Of a stretch of DNA of 64,000 bases, positions 17,681 to 26,862 are shown piece after piece. The stretch's first letter is position 1. Every line of letters begins with the position of its first letter. The translations under genes were made by a program, and so were the position numbers. The stretch is taken from assembly GCA_963789025.1 (NCBI GenBank), contig CAWBIT010000004.1, positions 1 through 64,000 of the forward strand. Reading direction: 5' to 3'. The notes beneath the pieces are model-generated. The model had not been told where the DNA came from, did not search any database, and saw only the letters and a list, made by a program, of their open reading frames with translations. Source of the stretch: AP-15 sp963789025 (GTDB lineage: Bacteria; Pseudomonadota; Alphaproteobacteria; ATCC43930; CGMCC-115725).

Positions 17681-18398
17681 TGTGTTCCCTCCCCTTAAGT
17701 GTTCGTCCTTCCGATTGTGGACCGGTTCGCTATGTCGGAGCAACCGCCGAGCCTGCTGGAAACCAGCCATTCGAGAGCGGAAGAGCTTGCCGCCGATTTC
17801 GTGATGCAAACTGGCGCAATCCGAGATGGGAACTCTCCAAGGGATGATACCTCGTAAAGTAATCACAAGCTCGTCGGGTCAAGAATTCACCGACTGCTTC
17901 CGGCTGAAGAATGGTATCGGCCGAAGGGAGTTCGCCTGGAATGTGCCAGCCCAACCAAAAAGGATTTGCTGAACTAGCACGTGATATCCGAGCCCGAGCC
18001 GTCGATAATGCTGGCGGCTGCCGCCGCGGCCGAGTCTGGTTGATCGAGGTCCGCAACTGATTTCGCGGCCCCCGAACGGCTCGCCACAGCTCGGGTTCGT
18101 CAGTCGGCCGGACAAGCGGAGACCGGGTTAGTGGCCGGCGCCAAATGGGGAACCGGGGCCGTTGCGCACCCGTTTGTGCGGACGGGGAACCATCAGTCGC
18201 GCTGGCGCGGATGCTGGCAAGGATCGAGGCCGAAATCGCCACGACGCCACTGGAAGAAAATTACAGTATGGCTGCGAACAACTGTACGCATTAGGCCAAG
18301 CTAGCGGCGGCGAGCACCGCTAAGCTGATAGCCCTGCGATCCGCTCTGGCCACACTGGCCCACCTCTCGCCGAAAGGTAACCTGGGGGTTAGTGTAGG
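17681..18398. other. About 700 bp without a recognisable gene
   Basis: Between the gluconolactonase start and the ThuA stop. Minus-strand ORFs here have Arg/Ser-rich shadow-like compositions. I see no RNA gene or repeat. It must contain the gluconolactonase promoter, which I cannot place. Confidence 0.35.
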
Positions 18399-19118
18399 TC
18401 ACAGACTGCAGTCGCCGGTGCTTCCGGCGGTGCTCTCAATCCCGCCCAGTAGATGGAGCCGAAATAGCGGCTCGGCATAGGAATCCTGGGTATGGCCCAT
18501 CGCAGTGTACCAGCTGCGACCGCCTTCGATATTCTGGCACCACGCGATCGGATGATCGCCGCCCATCGCTCCCCCGGAATAAGTCGCTTCATCAAGGCTC
18601 GCGAGGACATGAACAGTACTGCGCGGATTGCTGCGGAAATTGTACCATTCGTCAGTCCGCTCCCAGCTCGCAGGCAGACCTTTGGTCGAGGGATGATTGG
18701 CGTCCTCGATGTGGATTGTCGCGCGCTGGATCTGCGGGTGGCTGGCGAACCAAGCGCCGACGAGTTGTCCGTACCACGGCCAGTGATATTCGGTGTCGCT
18801 CGCCGAATGGATGCCGACAAAACCGCCGCCCGAGGCGATGTATCGCTCAAAGGCCGCCTTCTGATCCGGGTCGAGGATGTCTCCGGTTGTACAGAGGAAC
18901 ACCACGACCTTGTATCGCGACAGCGTGGCGTCGGTGAATTGGGCCGCATCCTCGGGAGGCGGAACCGATCCTGTTCCAATCGTGTTTCGGGTTTGAGAGA
19001 GCCAGTCGGCCAGGTCGTTGGGCTGGCCCCAGTCCAGCAATCGTTCACACTTGCGCCGGCAAGGTGACACAAGATTGGGTGCGGGAGGGCGCAATGAACA
19101 ATGTTCGAAATTGGGCAT
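18399..19118 (-). CDS. ThuA-like (class I glutamine amidotransferase fold) protein, N-terminus probably lost
   Basis: From about residue 58 the protein follows the ThuA/trehalose-utilisation fold: EDAAQFTDATLSRYKVVVF, FERYIASGGGFVGIHSASD (nucleophile-elbow region with Ser rather than Cys), SWERTDEWYNF and HPIAWCQNIEGGRSWYTAMG. The usual first strand and the early H/R-rich segment are missing. The preceding residues (to about 57) look unrelated, so a deletion or recombination near 18955 has probably replaced the N-terminus. ThuA-family proteins are linked to sugar metabolism in rhizobia, with little biochemical proof. The remaining part ends normally (HLLGGIESTAG). Confidence 0.65.
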   Translation of the reverse strand: MPNFEHCSLRPPAPNLVSPCRRKCERLLDWGQPNDLADWLSQTRNTIGTGSVPPPEDAAQFTDATLSRYKVVVFLCTTGDILDPDQKAAFERYIASGGGFVGIHSASDTEYHWPWYGQLVGAWFASHPQIQRATIHIEDANHPSTKGLPASWERTDEWYNFRSNPRSTVHVLASLDEATYSGGAMGGDHPIAWCQNIEGGRSWYTAMGHTQDSYAEPLFRLHLLGGIESTAGSTGDCSL

Positions 19119-19324
19119 CTGCAGCGGGTGTCGCGGCTCTCATTCTGCTCGCCCCCATAATCGCATTCGTTGTCGGTGTCACGGGGGAGATGCTGGGTGA
19201 CTTGGTGGCGCGGGCAGGCGCGCCCGCAATTTGGCCCGTCGTCGCTGGCGCTATGGCATTGGTCCTCTTGCGCAAGTTCAGGGGGCAGCCCCACACATCT
19301 CAATTGAGGTCGGAAGAAGCCTGA
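19094..19324 (+). CDS. Small two-helix membrane protein
   Basis: 76 residues from ATG 19094 (GGGAGGGCGCA just upstream). Two hydrophobic segments, VAALILLAPIIAFVVGV (about 12-30) and AIWPVVAGAMALVLL (about 46-62), are followed by a basic tail. The family is not recognised. It overlaps the probably spurious N-terminus of the ThuA frame on the other strand and the end of the helicase fragment, so it could be a chance frame. The clear ribosome site and topology argue for a real gene. Confidence 0.4.
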   Translation: MNNVRNWASAAGVAALILLAPIIAFVVGVTGEMLGDLVARAGAPAIWPVVAGAMALVLLRKFRGQPHTSQLRSEEA

Positions 19325-20120
19325 CCCGACCGAACCAGTCTGGCTGCCGCCGTTGGCGCTCGTCAACCAGGATGTGGTCGAAATCCGCCCGCATCTGCGC
19401 GGCGATGCCGGGCATTTGCACGGCCTCGTGCCAATACAGCAGCAGATCGTCGTAATCGAGCACGTTGTCACGTTGTTTGGCGGCGACATAAGCAGCAAAG
19501 AGGCGTTTCAGCTCGGCTTCCCACTCGCCGCACCAAGGGAACAACTCGACCAGCGTCTCCTCAAGCGGACAGCCGGCATTGACGCTGTAGGAATAGATCG
19601 CCAAACACGTGCCCTTCTTTGGGAACCGGGAGCGGGTGCGGGCGAGGCCGAGATCGCTGCGGACCAAGTCGATCAGATCGGCGCTGTCGGCGCGGTCGAG
19701 CACGGTGAAGGCTGGATCCAGCGAGAGGGTGGCGGCGTGCCGGCGCAACAGCCGGTTGCCGATCGAATGAAATGTGCCCGACCAGGGCAGCAGTGCGGCC
19801 TCGGCACCGCCGGCTGCTCGACCACGTTGGCTCGCAACGAGGATCTCTTGCGCGCGGCGGGTCATTTCGAGCGCGGCGCGGCGGGTAAAGGTCAACAGCA
19901 ACAAACGACGCGGATCAGCGCCTCCGAGGATCAGCCGCGCCACCCGGTGCGCCAGCGTCTTGGTTTTGCCGGTGCCGGCCCCCGCAGCGATCAACAGCGG
20001 CGGCGGCCCTTGCTCTGCCTCGATACCATAGGTAGCAGCGCTGCGCTGCGCCGGGTTCAGCCCCTCGAGAAGCACGTCTATGGCCCGCGCGATACCGGCA
20101 GCGTTCTGTTTCCGTTCCAC
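19278..20120 (-). pseudogene. UvrD/Rep-type helicase, N-terminal fragment
   Basis: MERKQNAAGIARAIDVLLEG begins a superfamily 1 helicase: Walker A AAGAGTGKTKTLAHR (motif I), LLLTFTRRAALEMTRRAQEI (motif Ia), GTFHSIGNRLLR (Ib), and VLDYDDLL. Motif II breaks off after DHILVDE at about 19360; instead of the expected YQDTN the frame reads RQRRQPDWFGRV to a stop. Domains 2A and 2B are missing. The remaining part could bind ATP but not unwind DNA. No partner gene is visible. Confidence 0.8.
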
Positions 20121-20326
20121 AGAAATCGCATAACATCGCGGGTTCGACCGCGCAATCCCGCCAGGTCTCGACAGACAAAAGCGTCCGTGCCGGCTATCAC
20201 CGACCGTGGGTACGGCCGGTCGGCGGCGCGAATCGTTGGATGCGCCAAGCGATCCTCCGCACGATCCATAGCTTGCTCTATGTCAGGGCGCTATGATGAA
20301 CTTCAGTCGATGAGGGAGCGCGAGAT

Positions 20327-20944
20327 ATGGAGCTTTACACCGCCGGCACTGGCAACGGGCAGCGTGCCGCGATCGCGGTCAATGAGTGTGGCGTTTCGTG
20401 CGAAATCCATGTGCTCAATCTCGGGCAGGGCGACCAGAAGGCTGCTGACTACTTGAAGATCAACCCGACTGCGCGCATCCCGACCTTGATCGATCCCGGG
20501 GGGCCGGGCGGAAAGCCCCTGACCGTGACCCAGTCCTGGGCGATCCTGATGTATCTTTGTGAAAAGACCGGCAAGTTCCTGCCGGCGGATCCGGCAGCCC
20601 GGGTGCGGATGTTCCAGTGGATGGCCGAAGGCGCCGCCGACTACGCGCCGACCAATCAGAACATCTTTTTCCTCGGCGCCCGCATGCCGGAAAAGGTGCC
20701 GGATTCGGCGATCAAATTCTACGAGGACCGCTTCGTCAATCTGTGGCGCTTTGCCGACGAGCAGCTTGCCAAGACGCAATATCTGGCCGGCGACGAAATC
20801 ACCGCCGCCGATCTGGCGGTCTACCCGATCTATGCCGGCCGCAAGGCGCTTCCTGACAATGCCGGGCTGAAGCATCTGCAGGCCTGGGGCGAGCGGATTG
20901 GTTCGCGGCCCGGCGTGCAGAAGGGCATGAAGCTCGAAACCTGA
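20327..20944 (+). CDS. Glutathione S-transferase family protein
   Basis: 205 residues. The N-terminal thioredoxin-like domain (about 1-80) has the glutathione-binding elements ARIPTLIDP (cis-Pro) and SWAILMYLCEKTGKFLP; the C-terminal helical domain (about 90-205) has AGDEITAADLAVYPIY, the conserved N-capping box region. It resembles the YghU/YfcG-like bacterial GSTs, often glutathione-disulfide reductases rather than conjugating enzymes; the substrate cannot be told. The start is supported by GGGAGCGCG upstream. Complete, cytoplasmic, single gene. Confidence 0.9.
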   Translation: MELYTAGTGNGQRAAIAVNECGVSCEIHVLNLGQGDQKAADYLKINPTARIPTLIDPGGPGGKPLTVTQSWAILMYLCEKTGKFLPADPAARVRMFQWMAEGAADYAPTNQNIFFLGARMPEKVPDSAIKFYEDRFVNLWRFADEQLAKTQYLAGDEITAADLAVYPIYAGRKALPDNAGLKHLQAWGERIGSRPGVQKGMKLET

Positions 20945-21239
20945 CCGCGGAGTCACACGGGCGTGGACGGTCGCCGGACCCTGGGTCGAGCATTCTGCCG
21001 ATAACCAGCTGGCAATGCGGGTGTCGCGAAGGGAGACGGAAGCCAGTTTCGCAGCGGACTCGCCGCCGGACGGAGACCCGGTCCCCGGTCGCGAAAGGGT
21101 GTTTCCGTTTTGGCGGAGGGAAAGCGGGGGAAGGGTCACGGAGACGACAAAAGGCGGTCCCGAGACGGTGAGTACCCAAAGCGGAACCGAGGGTTCGAAT
21201 CCGGCTCCCTCGTGCGGCGAGTCTTGTGCGAACCGCTGT

Positions 21240-21572
21240 TCAACGCGCGCCAGACCGGCCTCGACAAGCAAACGAACTATCACGTGGTCGAGGGCACTGG
21301 CTACCGATGATGTCGCCGAGATTGATGCCCATGCGAAACTCGATCCGCCGTTCGGGCGGGATCCCGACGTTGCGTGCCGCCATTTCGCGCTGCACTTCGA
21401 CCGCGCAGCGCACCGCGTCGACAACGCTGGCAAATTCGACGAGGAGCCCGTCGCCGGTAGTCTTGACGATGCGGCCGCGATGTTCCTTGATTTTAGGGTC
21501 GCCAAGCTCGCGGCGGATCGCCCTCAACGCGGCGAGGGTGCCTTCCTCGTCCGCTATTTCGATAAGAATCAC
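21240..21572 (-). pseudogene. Class III adenylate/guanylate cyclase, internal fragment
   Basis: The stretch ADEEGTLAALRAIRRELGDP, HRGRIVKTTGDGLLVEFASV and RRIEFRMGINLGDIIG is the first half of a class III nucleotidyl cyclase domain (metal-binding TGDG and the GIN strand). The usual first metal-site segment before ADEEGT is absent, and after GDII the normal EDGDIxGDGVN continuation is replaced by unrelated sequence. Broken at both ends, hence inactive. Confidence 0.75.
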
Positions 21573-21811
21573 GGGGTCATTTCAATAATTTAGAAGAAAT
21601 AATTTAATTACGACCTACCCTATGACATGCCCCCGGAACGGGGAGTTGATGCCCGGGACCCGATAATCCGGAGCATGGCGAAATCCCCGGCCGAGCGCCG
21701 GCGCGAGCGCATCCGCTACGCCCGGTGGAAGGCCGGCCGGATGTGCTGCACCTTGGAATTCGAATATTTTGCTGTCGGTGAGCTGCTGCTGGCCGCTACG
21801 AGGCGCAGGCT

Positions 21812-22242
21812 GCACCACCAAATTTACCGCGAGAAGGTGACCGGCGCGCACAACGACCGGCGCGAACTTCTCAAAATGCTGAAGGCCCTCGCCCCCGACA
21901 ACGTGGTGACTTGTGACGCGGATTGACCGCCTCGCGCGCAGCACCTTCGACCTCTTTGCCATCGTCAAGCAGATCGTGGACCCCAAGGCGCAATTCCGCT
22001 CGCTTGCCGAGCCATGGGCCGACACCGGCACCAGCACCGGGCGCTTGATGATTGCCGTTCTCGGTGGCCTGGCCGACGTGGAACGCGATCTAATCCGCAA
22101 CCGCACGGCCGAGGGCCGCAGCCGGGCGCAGAAGCGCGGGCAGCGCATGGGCCGGAAACCGAAATTGACAGAGGCGCAGCAGAAAGAGGCCCGCAAGCGA
22201 GAACCGGAAATAATCCTAGAATTGCCTAATAATCAAGGTTAA
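21812..22242 (+). pseudogene. Serine recombinase remnant, catalytic N-terminus lost
   Basis: From about 21812 the protein reads IYREKVTGAHNDRRELLKML, then shifts frame at about 21912 into TRIDRLARSTFDLF, LAEPWADTGTSTGRLMIAVL and the HTH part to EARKR. The nucleophile segment (YARVS) is absent, replaced by unrelated sequence, and the C-terminal HTH is cut off (EPEIILELPNNQG). Very close to the intact gene at 5386, so probably a decayed duplicate of it. Confidence 0.75.
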
Positions 22243-22322
22243 CAAATATAGTGATTGCGCCACTTCGCAACTCCTGTGCACGATGATCTTCAGGGAACTA
22301 CCTCGTGCCGGGGGAGTGCGTC

Positions 22323-23024
22323 ATGAAGAAGCGCGGTGCATTAATTTTGCTGGCCTGCGCATTCGCTCTGCTAACGGCGGAGCGCGTCGCGGCCGGACCC
22401 GTCACCTGGGATTTCATAGCCACCTCGTGCAGCGAAATACCCGGCGCCAATAGCCGATGCGACCCGACGCAGCGCTACCCGCTGGTCCTCGCCACCCTCA
22501 CGTTGACGGGCCCGGACAGCTCGGGCTCGGCAAGCTCGAATGGGCTGCTTCCAAATGCCGGCGATCCCTTTGCCTTTGATCTCGTCGCCGCGCAATGCGC
22601 TGGCTGCGGGGACTCCCATGTATCGACCGCCGACCCGACCGGGCCAATCATTAGTCCCCCAGGGGTCGTCCCGCCCGACTATTGGGTGGTCAGTTACGAC
22701 ATCTCGTGGACCGAAGTTGCCGGCCAATTGACCGCTGTCGACATTGGTTTTTTTACCGTGCATGACACCCTTTTCCGGTTCGGCTTGACCGGCGGCGAAG
22801 TCGCCAGCGATGGTACCCTCGCCGGCTGCGGAGCCTCAACGTGTCAGCTCAACGGGTTTTGGACGTTGGTGACGACGCCGGAACCGGGCAGCTTGGCATT
22901 GCTCGCGAGCGCGTTTGGGGTGTGGGGCGTTATCGGGCGCAAAGTGCAGCGCAGAGTGTGTTCACTCTGGCAGGCCAGGGCGAAGGCCCCACAGTGCTTC
23001 GGGATCGAAGGGCAGATCGGCTGA
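22323..23024 (+). CDS. Exported protein with PEP-CTERM-like anchor
   Basis: Start moved to ATG 22323, giving a clean signal peptide (MKKRGALILLACAFALLTAE, cleavage near VAA-GP). The mature domain (about 28-195) is rich in Gly, Ser, Thr and Asp with several cysteines (CGASTC, CAGC) and looks extracellular; no enzyme motif. Near the end comes TPEPGSLALLASAFGVWGVI followed by basic GRKVQRR. This is the PEP-CTERM layout, which directs sorting by an exosortase in other bacteria. The protein continues 20 residues past the basic cluster, so a lost stop or a small frameshift at the 3' end is possible. No exosortase gene is visible here. Confidence 0.75.
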   Translation: MKKRGALILLACAFALLTAERVAAGPVTWDFIATSCSEIPGANSRCDPTQRYPLVLATLTLTGPDSSGSASSNGLLPNAGDPFAFDLVAAQCAGCGDSHVSTADPTGPIISPPGVVPPDYWVVSYDISWTEVAGQLTAVDIGFFTVHDTLFRFGLTGGEVASDGTLAGCGASTCQLNGFWTLVTTPEPGSLALLASAFGVWGVIGRKVQRRVCSLWQARAKAPQCFGIEGQIG

Positions 23025-23117
23025 GGCCAGCGACATAGTCCGCCTGTATTGGGCGCAACCCCGCCCGAGAAGAACAAACCTTAAAGGGAGAGTCAGGCCA
23101 ACTAAACCCCGGCGTCT

Positions 23118-23660
23118 TTAGCGCACCACTGTCGTGCATCGGCCAGAATTTCTCGACAGACGTGGGGAACGGATAGCGCGCCCGCCACTCGACATATACG
23201 TGAGGCTATCCAGCACGTGCTGAGAAATCGTCGCCTTAGGTGCAACGAGCTTGTGCAGTTTTTGGAGATCATGAGTAGCGATATTCACTGGCAGTTTTTG
23301 CGCGGAGAACGTCGCAAGCCCCTTCGCGATAGCGAGGCCCTTGAGTAGATTTTCAATGGCGAATGCGATGAGCATGTAAGCACCCTCAAAATTCGGCCAT
23401 GGAAACTTCAACTCGTCCAAATCCTCTGAAGGTGAGTTCCCGGCAGCAGCAGTCATCCGGTGCAGCTCGCTCCAGAACCGTGTGGCGACCGGATTCTCTC
23501 GCTCGAATATGGCGTCCGCGGAAGAGCGCAGACGGCGGCCGACATGGAGCCACGCCGCAGGGTGGCGGGCATGGTCGAATACCTCTTTAGCAAATTTTGG
23601 ATTACTCAGCGTTGGATTGTTTGGATGAATTTTCGCCACGACTTTTCCCACGACTGTCAC
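23118..23660 (-). CDS. HEPN-like hypothetical protein, frameshifted near the C-terminus
   Basis: 180 residues from MTVVGKVVAKIHPNNP. The middle (NFEGAYMLIAFAIENLLKGL, about 90-109) is an amphipathic helical segment typical of HEPN-like domains; then HDLQKLHKLVAP. After LTYMSS (about 23180) the frame in use looks random. One frame over, the minus strand reads WRARYPFPTSVEKFW then PMHDSGALKTPGFSW, a much better protein end, so a single-base frameshift near 23180 probably changed the tail. Function unknown; HEPN proteins often act as RNases or in defence, but I see no RxxxxH motif here. Confidence 0.5.
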   Translation of the reverse strand: MTVVGKVVAKIHPNNPTLSNPKFAKEVFDHARHPAAWLHVGRRLRSSADAIFERENPVATRFWSELHRMTAAAGNSPSEDLDELKFPWPNFEGAYMLIAFAIENLLKGLAIAKGLATFSAQKLPVNIATHDLQKLHKLVAPKATISQHVLDSLTYMSSGGRAIRSPRLSRNSGRCTTVVR

Positions 23661-23865
23661 TGTGCCGTCGCTATTACCACCCGGCGCGTGCCGGATTTAT
23701 GGTGAAATTTCTTTCACCACAAATCAACCGCCAGTCTCCAATTTTCCAGAATACACTATGAGACTTTTGACGACGCACGCCGGCGCGCACTCGTCGGCTG
23801 GCGCATTTTGCCGCCGCCGGCACCGACTACTCGGCAGAAAAAGTTAACGACCCTAGATCCGGGTC

Positions 23866-24072
23866 ATGAAGCTCGACCTAACCGATGAGGAAATTGCCGC
23901 GCTCGTCCGGCTGCTCCGCAACACAATCGACGCCGACCGCTACCCGCTATCGCCGCGGGTCCAGACGTGGCAAGCGATCCTCGACAAGATCGAGCCGCCG
24001 CCAGTCCGAGAACCACCGCCGCCAACTAGGCACTACGAGCCGCCACGCAAAGGCCGCTACCATCGGCGCTAA
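23866..24072 (+). CDS. Small conserved hypothetical protein
   Basis: 68 residues. A helical N-terminus (MKLDLTDEEIAALVRLLRNT) is followed by DRYPLSPRVQTWQAILDKIE and a Pro-rich basic tail. The first 45 residues follow a pattern I know from many short uncharacterised proteins of Bradyrhizobiaceae. The gene is followed after 1 bp by the next small ORF, so the two are probably cotranscribed. Role unknown. Confidence 0.65.
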   Translation: MKLDLTDEEIAALVRLLRNTIDADRYPLSPRVQTWQAILDKIEPPPVREPPPPTRHYEPPRKGRYHRR

Positions 24073-24073
24073 G

Positions 24074-24268
24074 ATGACAGCGTATTCGGGCCAACCGATG
24101 ACGCTCGGCAATGCGGCAGCGGCGCGGGTGCGGTTTATCGTGTGGTGCAAGGAGTGCATGCGTCAGGTCGAGCCCGATCCCGGCGAGCAAGCGCGGCTAT
24201 GCGGCGGCGACCTCGTCTTGGACAAAGCGACGAACCGCGCGTTACAGCGAATCGCCGCCCAAATCTAA
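24074..24268 (+). CDS. Small zinc-ribbon-like conserved hypothetical protein, altered C-terminus
   Basis: 64 residues from ATG 24074. MTLGNAAAARVRFIVWCKEC then MRQVEPDP resembles a widespread rhizobial small protein in which one CxxC pair is followed later by a second. Here the second pair is missing and the end reads LVLDKATNRALQRIAAQI, so the 3' half may be replaced. Too short for secure assignment. It stands 56 bp upstream of intron copy 2. Confidence 0.5.
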   Translation: MTAYSGQPMTLGNAAAARVRFIVWCKECMRQVEPDPGEQARLCGGDLVLDKATNRALQRIAAQI

Positions 24269-24307
24269 ACAGGTAACGCGCGCAATCCGACATCGGCCTC
24301 GTGTTGT

Positions 24308-24324
24308 AGAAATCAAAATTTCTG
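24308..24324 (+). other. Hairpin at the 5' exon of intron copy 2
   Basis: AGAAAT (24308-24313), loop CAAA, ATTTCT (24318-24323), then G and the intron's GTGCG. Same stem as at copy 1, a likely recognition feature for insertion. Confidence 0.55.
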
Positions 24325-26228
24325 GTGCGCCGGGAAGACCGGCAAGGAGTAGAGAGTGCAAGTCTCTCACAGTGAAGGTCTAGCGAACCACACTGGCCCC
24401 GAGTCATGCGTCGGTATCCGCGAGGATGCCGGCGAAGCGTTGACAGGGGAGCGCATAGGCCAGCCATCGAGCCGCGAAAGCTTGATACTTCCGGACGCCG
24501 ACGTGGTCAGAATCACGGAAGGCAACATGGGGAGCGCGATAACGCGAGCACTCACCCAGTCCGGCGTGGTCGAAGACCCTGAGCATGTGCGGAAGCTCTT
24601 TGCGCGGGAACCGGGAGGCCTCGGGTTTGGCCGGCGGTTGGACACCACCGGTCCGCGTCGGGAAGACGAGGAGTCATAGCCGACGATGCACGGACCCGAG
24701 GAGTTTGACTCCGTCGTAGTAGCTGGGAAGCCGACGAACAAAGCGGAGCGATCCGTCGCGGAGCCGGTGGAGCCAAGGGCGGGGGCCAAGGGGAACGCGG
24801 ACCAGCAAAGCACGCGCCGGGCGCAGGACCGGGCAAGCGTGTCACAGGCGCTGGAACGCGTACGGCAAGCAGCAAGGCAAAGGAAAAAGGAGCGGTTCAC
24901 GTCGCTCTTGCACCATGTCGATCTCGCCATGTTGAGAACGGCGTTCTACGCGATGAAGCGTGACGCCGCGCCCGGCGTGGACGGCATAACATGGGAGACC
25001 TACGAGCAGGACCTCGATCGCAGGATCGAGACTCTGCACGAGCGGGTCCAAGCAGGAACGTACCGGGCGCTACCGTCCCGGCGGAGCTACATCCCGAAGG
25101 AAGACGGCAGCAAGCGCCCGCTGGCGGTTGCGGCGCTCGAAGACAAAATCGTCCAGAGAGCCGTGGCGGCGGTGCTGAGCGTGATCTACGAGGAGGATTT
25201 CCTCGGGTTCTCGTATGGATTTCGGCCAAAGCGCAGCCAGCATGATGCGCTGGATGCGCTGATCGTCGGGATCGGCAGTAGGAAGGTGAACTACATACTC
25301 GACGCCGATATCCGGTCGTTCTTCACGGAAGTTTCCCAGCAATGGGTTGTCCGCTTCCTGGAGCATCGGATCGGCGACAAGCGCATCATCCGGCTCGTCC
25401 AGAAATGGTTGCGATCCGGCATCCTTGAAGACGGGATCGTGACGATTGAGGAAAAAGGGACGGGGCAGGGGTCGGTGATTTCGCCGCTGCTCTCGAACAT
25501 TTATCTTCATTACGTCTTTGACCTCTGGGCCGAACGCTGGCGACGGCGCGAGGCCACGGGCGACATGATCATGGTCAGGTACGCCGATGACACAGTCGTG
25601 GGCTTCCAGCATGAGAGCGACGCTCGCCGCTTCCGGGACGCGATGCGCGACAGGCTGCGGGAGTTCTCGCTGTCGCTTCATCCGGAAAAGACCCGCCTGA
25701 TTGAGTTCGGTCGCTTTGCGGCGCAGAACTGCAAGAGGCGCGGACGTTCCAAACCGGAAACCTTCAAGTTCCTGGGCTTTGTGCTCATTTGCGATAAGTC
25801 CCGACGAGGCGACTTCCGGATCAGGAGGAAGTCACGTCGTGACCGCATGTGCGCGAAGCTCCGGGAGATCAAGGAGGGGTTGCGGCATCGAATGCACAGG
25901 CCAATTCCTGAAACCGGGAAATGGCTCGCGCAAATCGTCGCCGGCTATTTCGCTTACCACGCCGTGCCGACCAACAGCCCGGCGCTGAGCGCGTTTCGAT
26001 ACCACGTCCTCGTTCTCTGGCATCGGCAGGTATGCCGGCGCAGCCAAAGAGCAAGAATGCAATGGACGCGCATGACGAAACTGGCCGACGAGTTCCTCCC
26101 CCCGCCGCGAGTCCTGCATCCTTGGCCAAGTGTGCGCTTTGCCGTCAGACACCAGAGGTAGGAGCCGAGTGCCCGAATTGGGCTCGCTCGGATCTGTGCG
26201 GGGGGCGCTCAGCAATGGGCGTCCCTAC
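24325..26228 (+). mobile_element. Group II intron, copy 2 (intact-looking)
   Basis: 1904 bp from GTGCGCCGGGAAGACCGGC to GTCCCTAC. A domain I-like start with short stems is followed by an RT gene whose stop codon (26159-26161) touches domain V: GAGCCGAG from 26162, loop GAAT, bulge, CTCGGATC by about 26194. Domain VI (GGGGGGCGCTCAGCAATGGG) and the CTAC end follow. Both ends agree with copy 1. The RT has YADD, so this copy could be mobile and could be the source of copy 1. A serine recombinase follows 71 bp downstream. Confidence 0.88.
24686..26161 (+). CDS. ltrA: Group II intron reverse transcriptase/maturase
   Basis: 491 residues with a basic N-terminal region (about 1-50), RT0-RT7 (about 85-345) containing SYIPKEDGSKRPLAVAALED, FLGFSYGFRPKRSQHDALDA, TGQGSVISPLLSNIYLHYVF and the catalytic RYADDTVVGF (D301, D302). 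A maturase/thumb region follows (about 370-491, ending LHPWPSVRFAVRHQR). There is no DNA-binding/HNH endonuclease extension, as in introns that insert at hairpins or at replication forks. It would help the intron fold and splice and copy the RNA into DNA during mobility. All key residues are present, unlike copy 1. Confidence 0.93.
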   Translation: MHGPEEFDSVVVAGKPTNKAERSVAEPVEPRAGAKGNADQQSTRRAQDRASVSQALERVRQAARQRKKERFTSLLHHVDLAMLRTAFYAMKRDAAPGVDGITWETYEQDLDRRIETLHERVQAGTYRALPSRRSYIPKEDGSKRPLAVAALEDKIVQRAVAAVLSVIYEEDFLGFSYGFRPKRSQHDALDALIVGIGSRKVNYILDADIRSFFTEVSQQWVVRFLEHRIGDKRIIRLVQKWLRSGILEDGIVTIEEKGTGQGSVISPLLSNIYLHYVFDLWAERWRRREATGDMIMVRYADDTVVGFQHESDARRFRDAMRDRLREFSLSLHPEKTRLIEFGRFAAQNCKRRGRSKPETFKFLGFVLICDKSRRGDFRIRRKSRRDRMCAKLREIKEGLRHRMHRPIPETGKWLAQIVAGYFAYHAVPTNSPALSAFRYHVLVLWHRQVCRRSQRARMQWTRMTKLADEFLPPPRVLHPWPSVRFAVRHQR

Positions 26229-26299
26229 CGCTAACATCAAAATCTGAGCGTTGAAAAGATTGGGCTTTTCTGATGCAGATTTCTGATGCATACCAAAAC

Positions 26300-26848
26300 A
26301 TGATTTACGGCTATGCCCGCGTCTCGACGGCCGCCCAAGACGGGCGGGGCCAGGTTAAGCAACTGAAGGCCGCCGGGTGCGGAAAGATATTCCGCGAGAA
26401 GATCACCGGCACGACGGCCGACCGCCCGCAGCTCGGCAAGCTGATGAAAGGGCTTGCGCCCGGCGACGTGGTGATCACCCCGGCCGTTGACCGGCTCTCG
26501 CGTGACACGACCGACCTTCTGGTTATCGCCCGCGAGATGCAGCGTGCGGGTGCCGGTATCCGTTCGCTGGCCGAACCGTACCTCGACACCACATCCGACT
26601 TTGCCGAGATCGTCTTGGACATTCTCGGTGTTGCCGCCAAGCTGGAGCGCCGCCGCATCCTCGAACGCACGGCGCGCGGCCGGGCCGACGCCAAGGCCAA
26701 CGGCGTCAAATTCGGCCGCAAACCGATCCTCACCCCGCACCAGCAGCAAGAGGCCCGCAAGCGCCTCGACGCGGGCGAGACGCAGCGCAGCGTCGCCCGC
26801 AGCTACAATGTTAGTCAGAGCACGATTTCACGCCTTCCGTCAGGCTAA
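26300..26848 (+). CDS. Serine recombinase (resolvase/invertase family)
   Basis: I start it at ATG 26300 (MIYGYARVSTAAQD), since relatives begin within a few residues of YARVS; the ATG at 26273 adds nine residues. The catalytic domain (about 1-140) has the ARVS serine motif, PAVDRLSRDTTDLL and LDILGVAAKLERRRILERTA. The C-terminal HTH is in RSVARSYNVSQSTISRLPSG. Divergent from the 5386 protein, so a different lineage. The gene lies directly 3' of intron copy 2, mirroring the recombinase beside copy 1. Followed after 14 bp by the pentapeptide gene. Confidence 0.9.
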   Translation: MIYGYARVSTAAQDGRGQVKQLKAAGCGKIFREKITGTTADRPQLGKLMKGLAPGDVVITPAVDRLSRDTTDLLVIAREMQRAGAGIRSLAEPYLDTTSDFAEIVLDILGVAAKLERRRILERTARGRADAKANGVKFGRKPILTPHQQQEARKRLDAGETQRSVARSYNVSQSTISRLPSG

Positions 26849-26862
26849 AGACGCCGCCCGAG

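Noticed and set aside
21170..21215. tRNA-like T-loop sequence (GGGTTCGAATCCGGC followed by TCCCTC)
   Set aside because: The T-stem does not pair beyond two bases, and no D-arm, anticodon arm or matching 5' acceptor strand can be found within 100 bp upstream. At most a degraded tRNA end.
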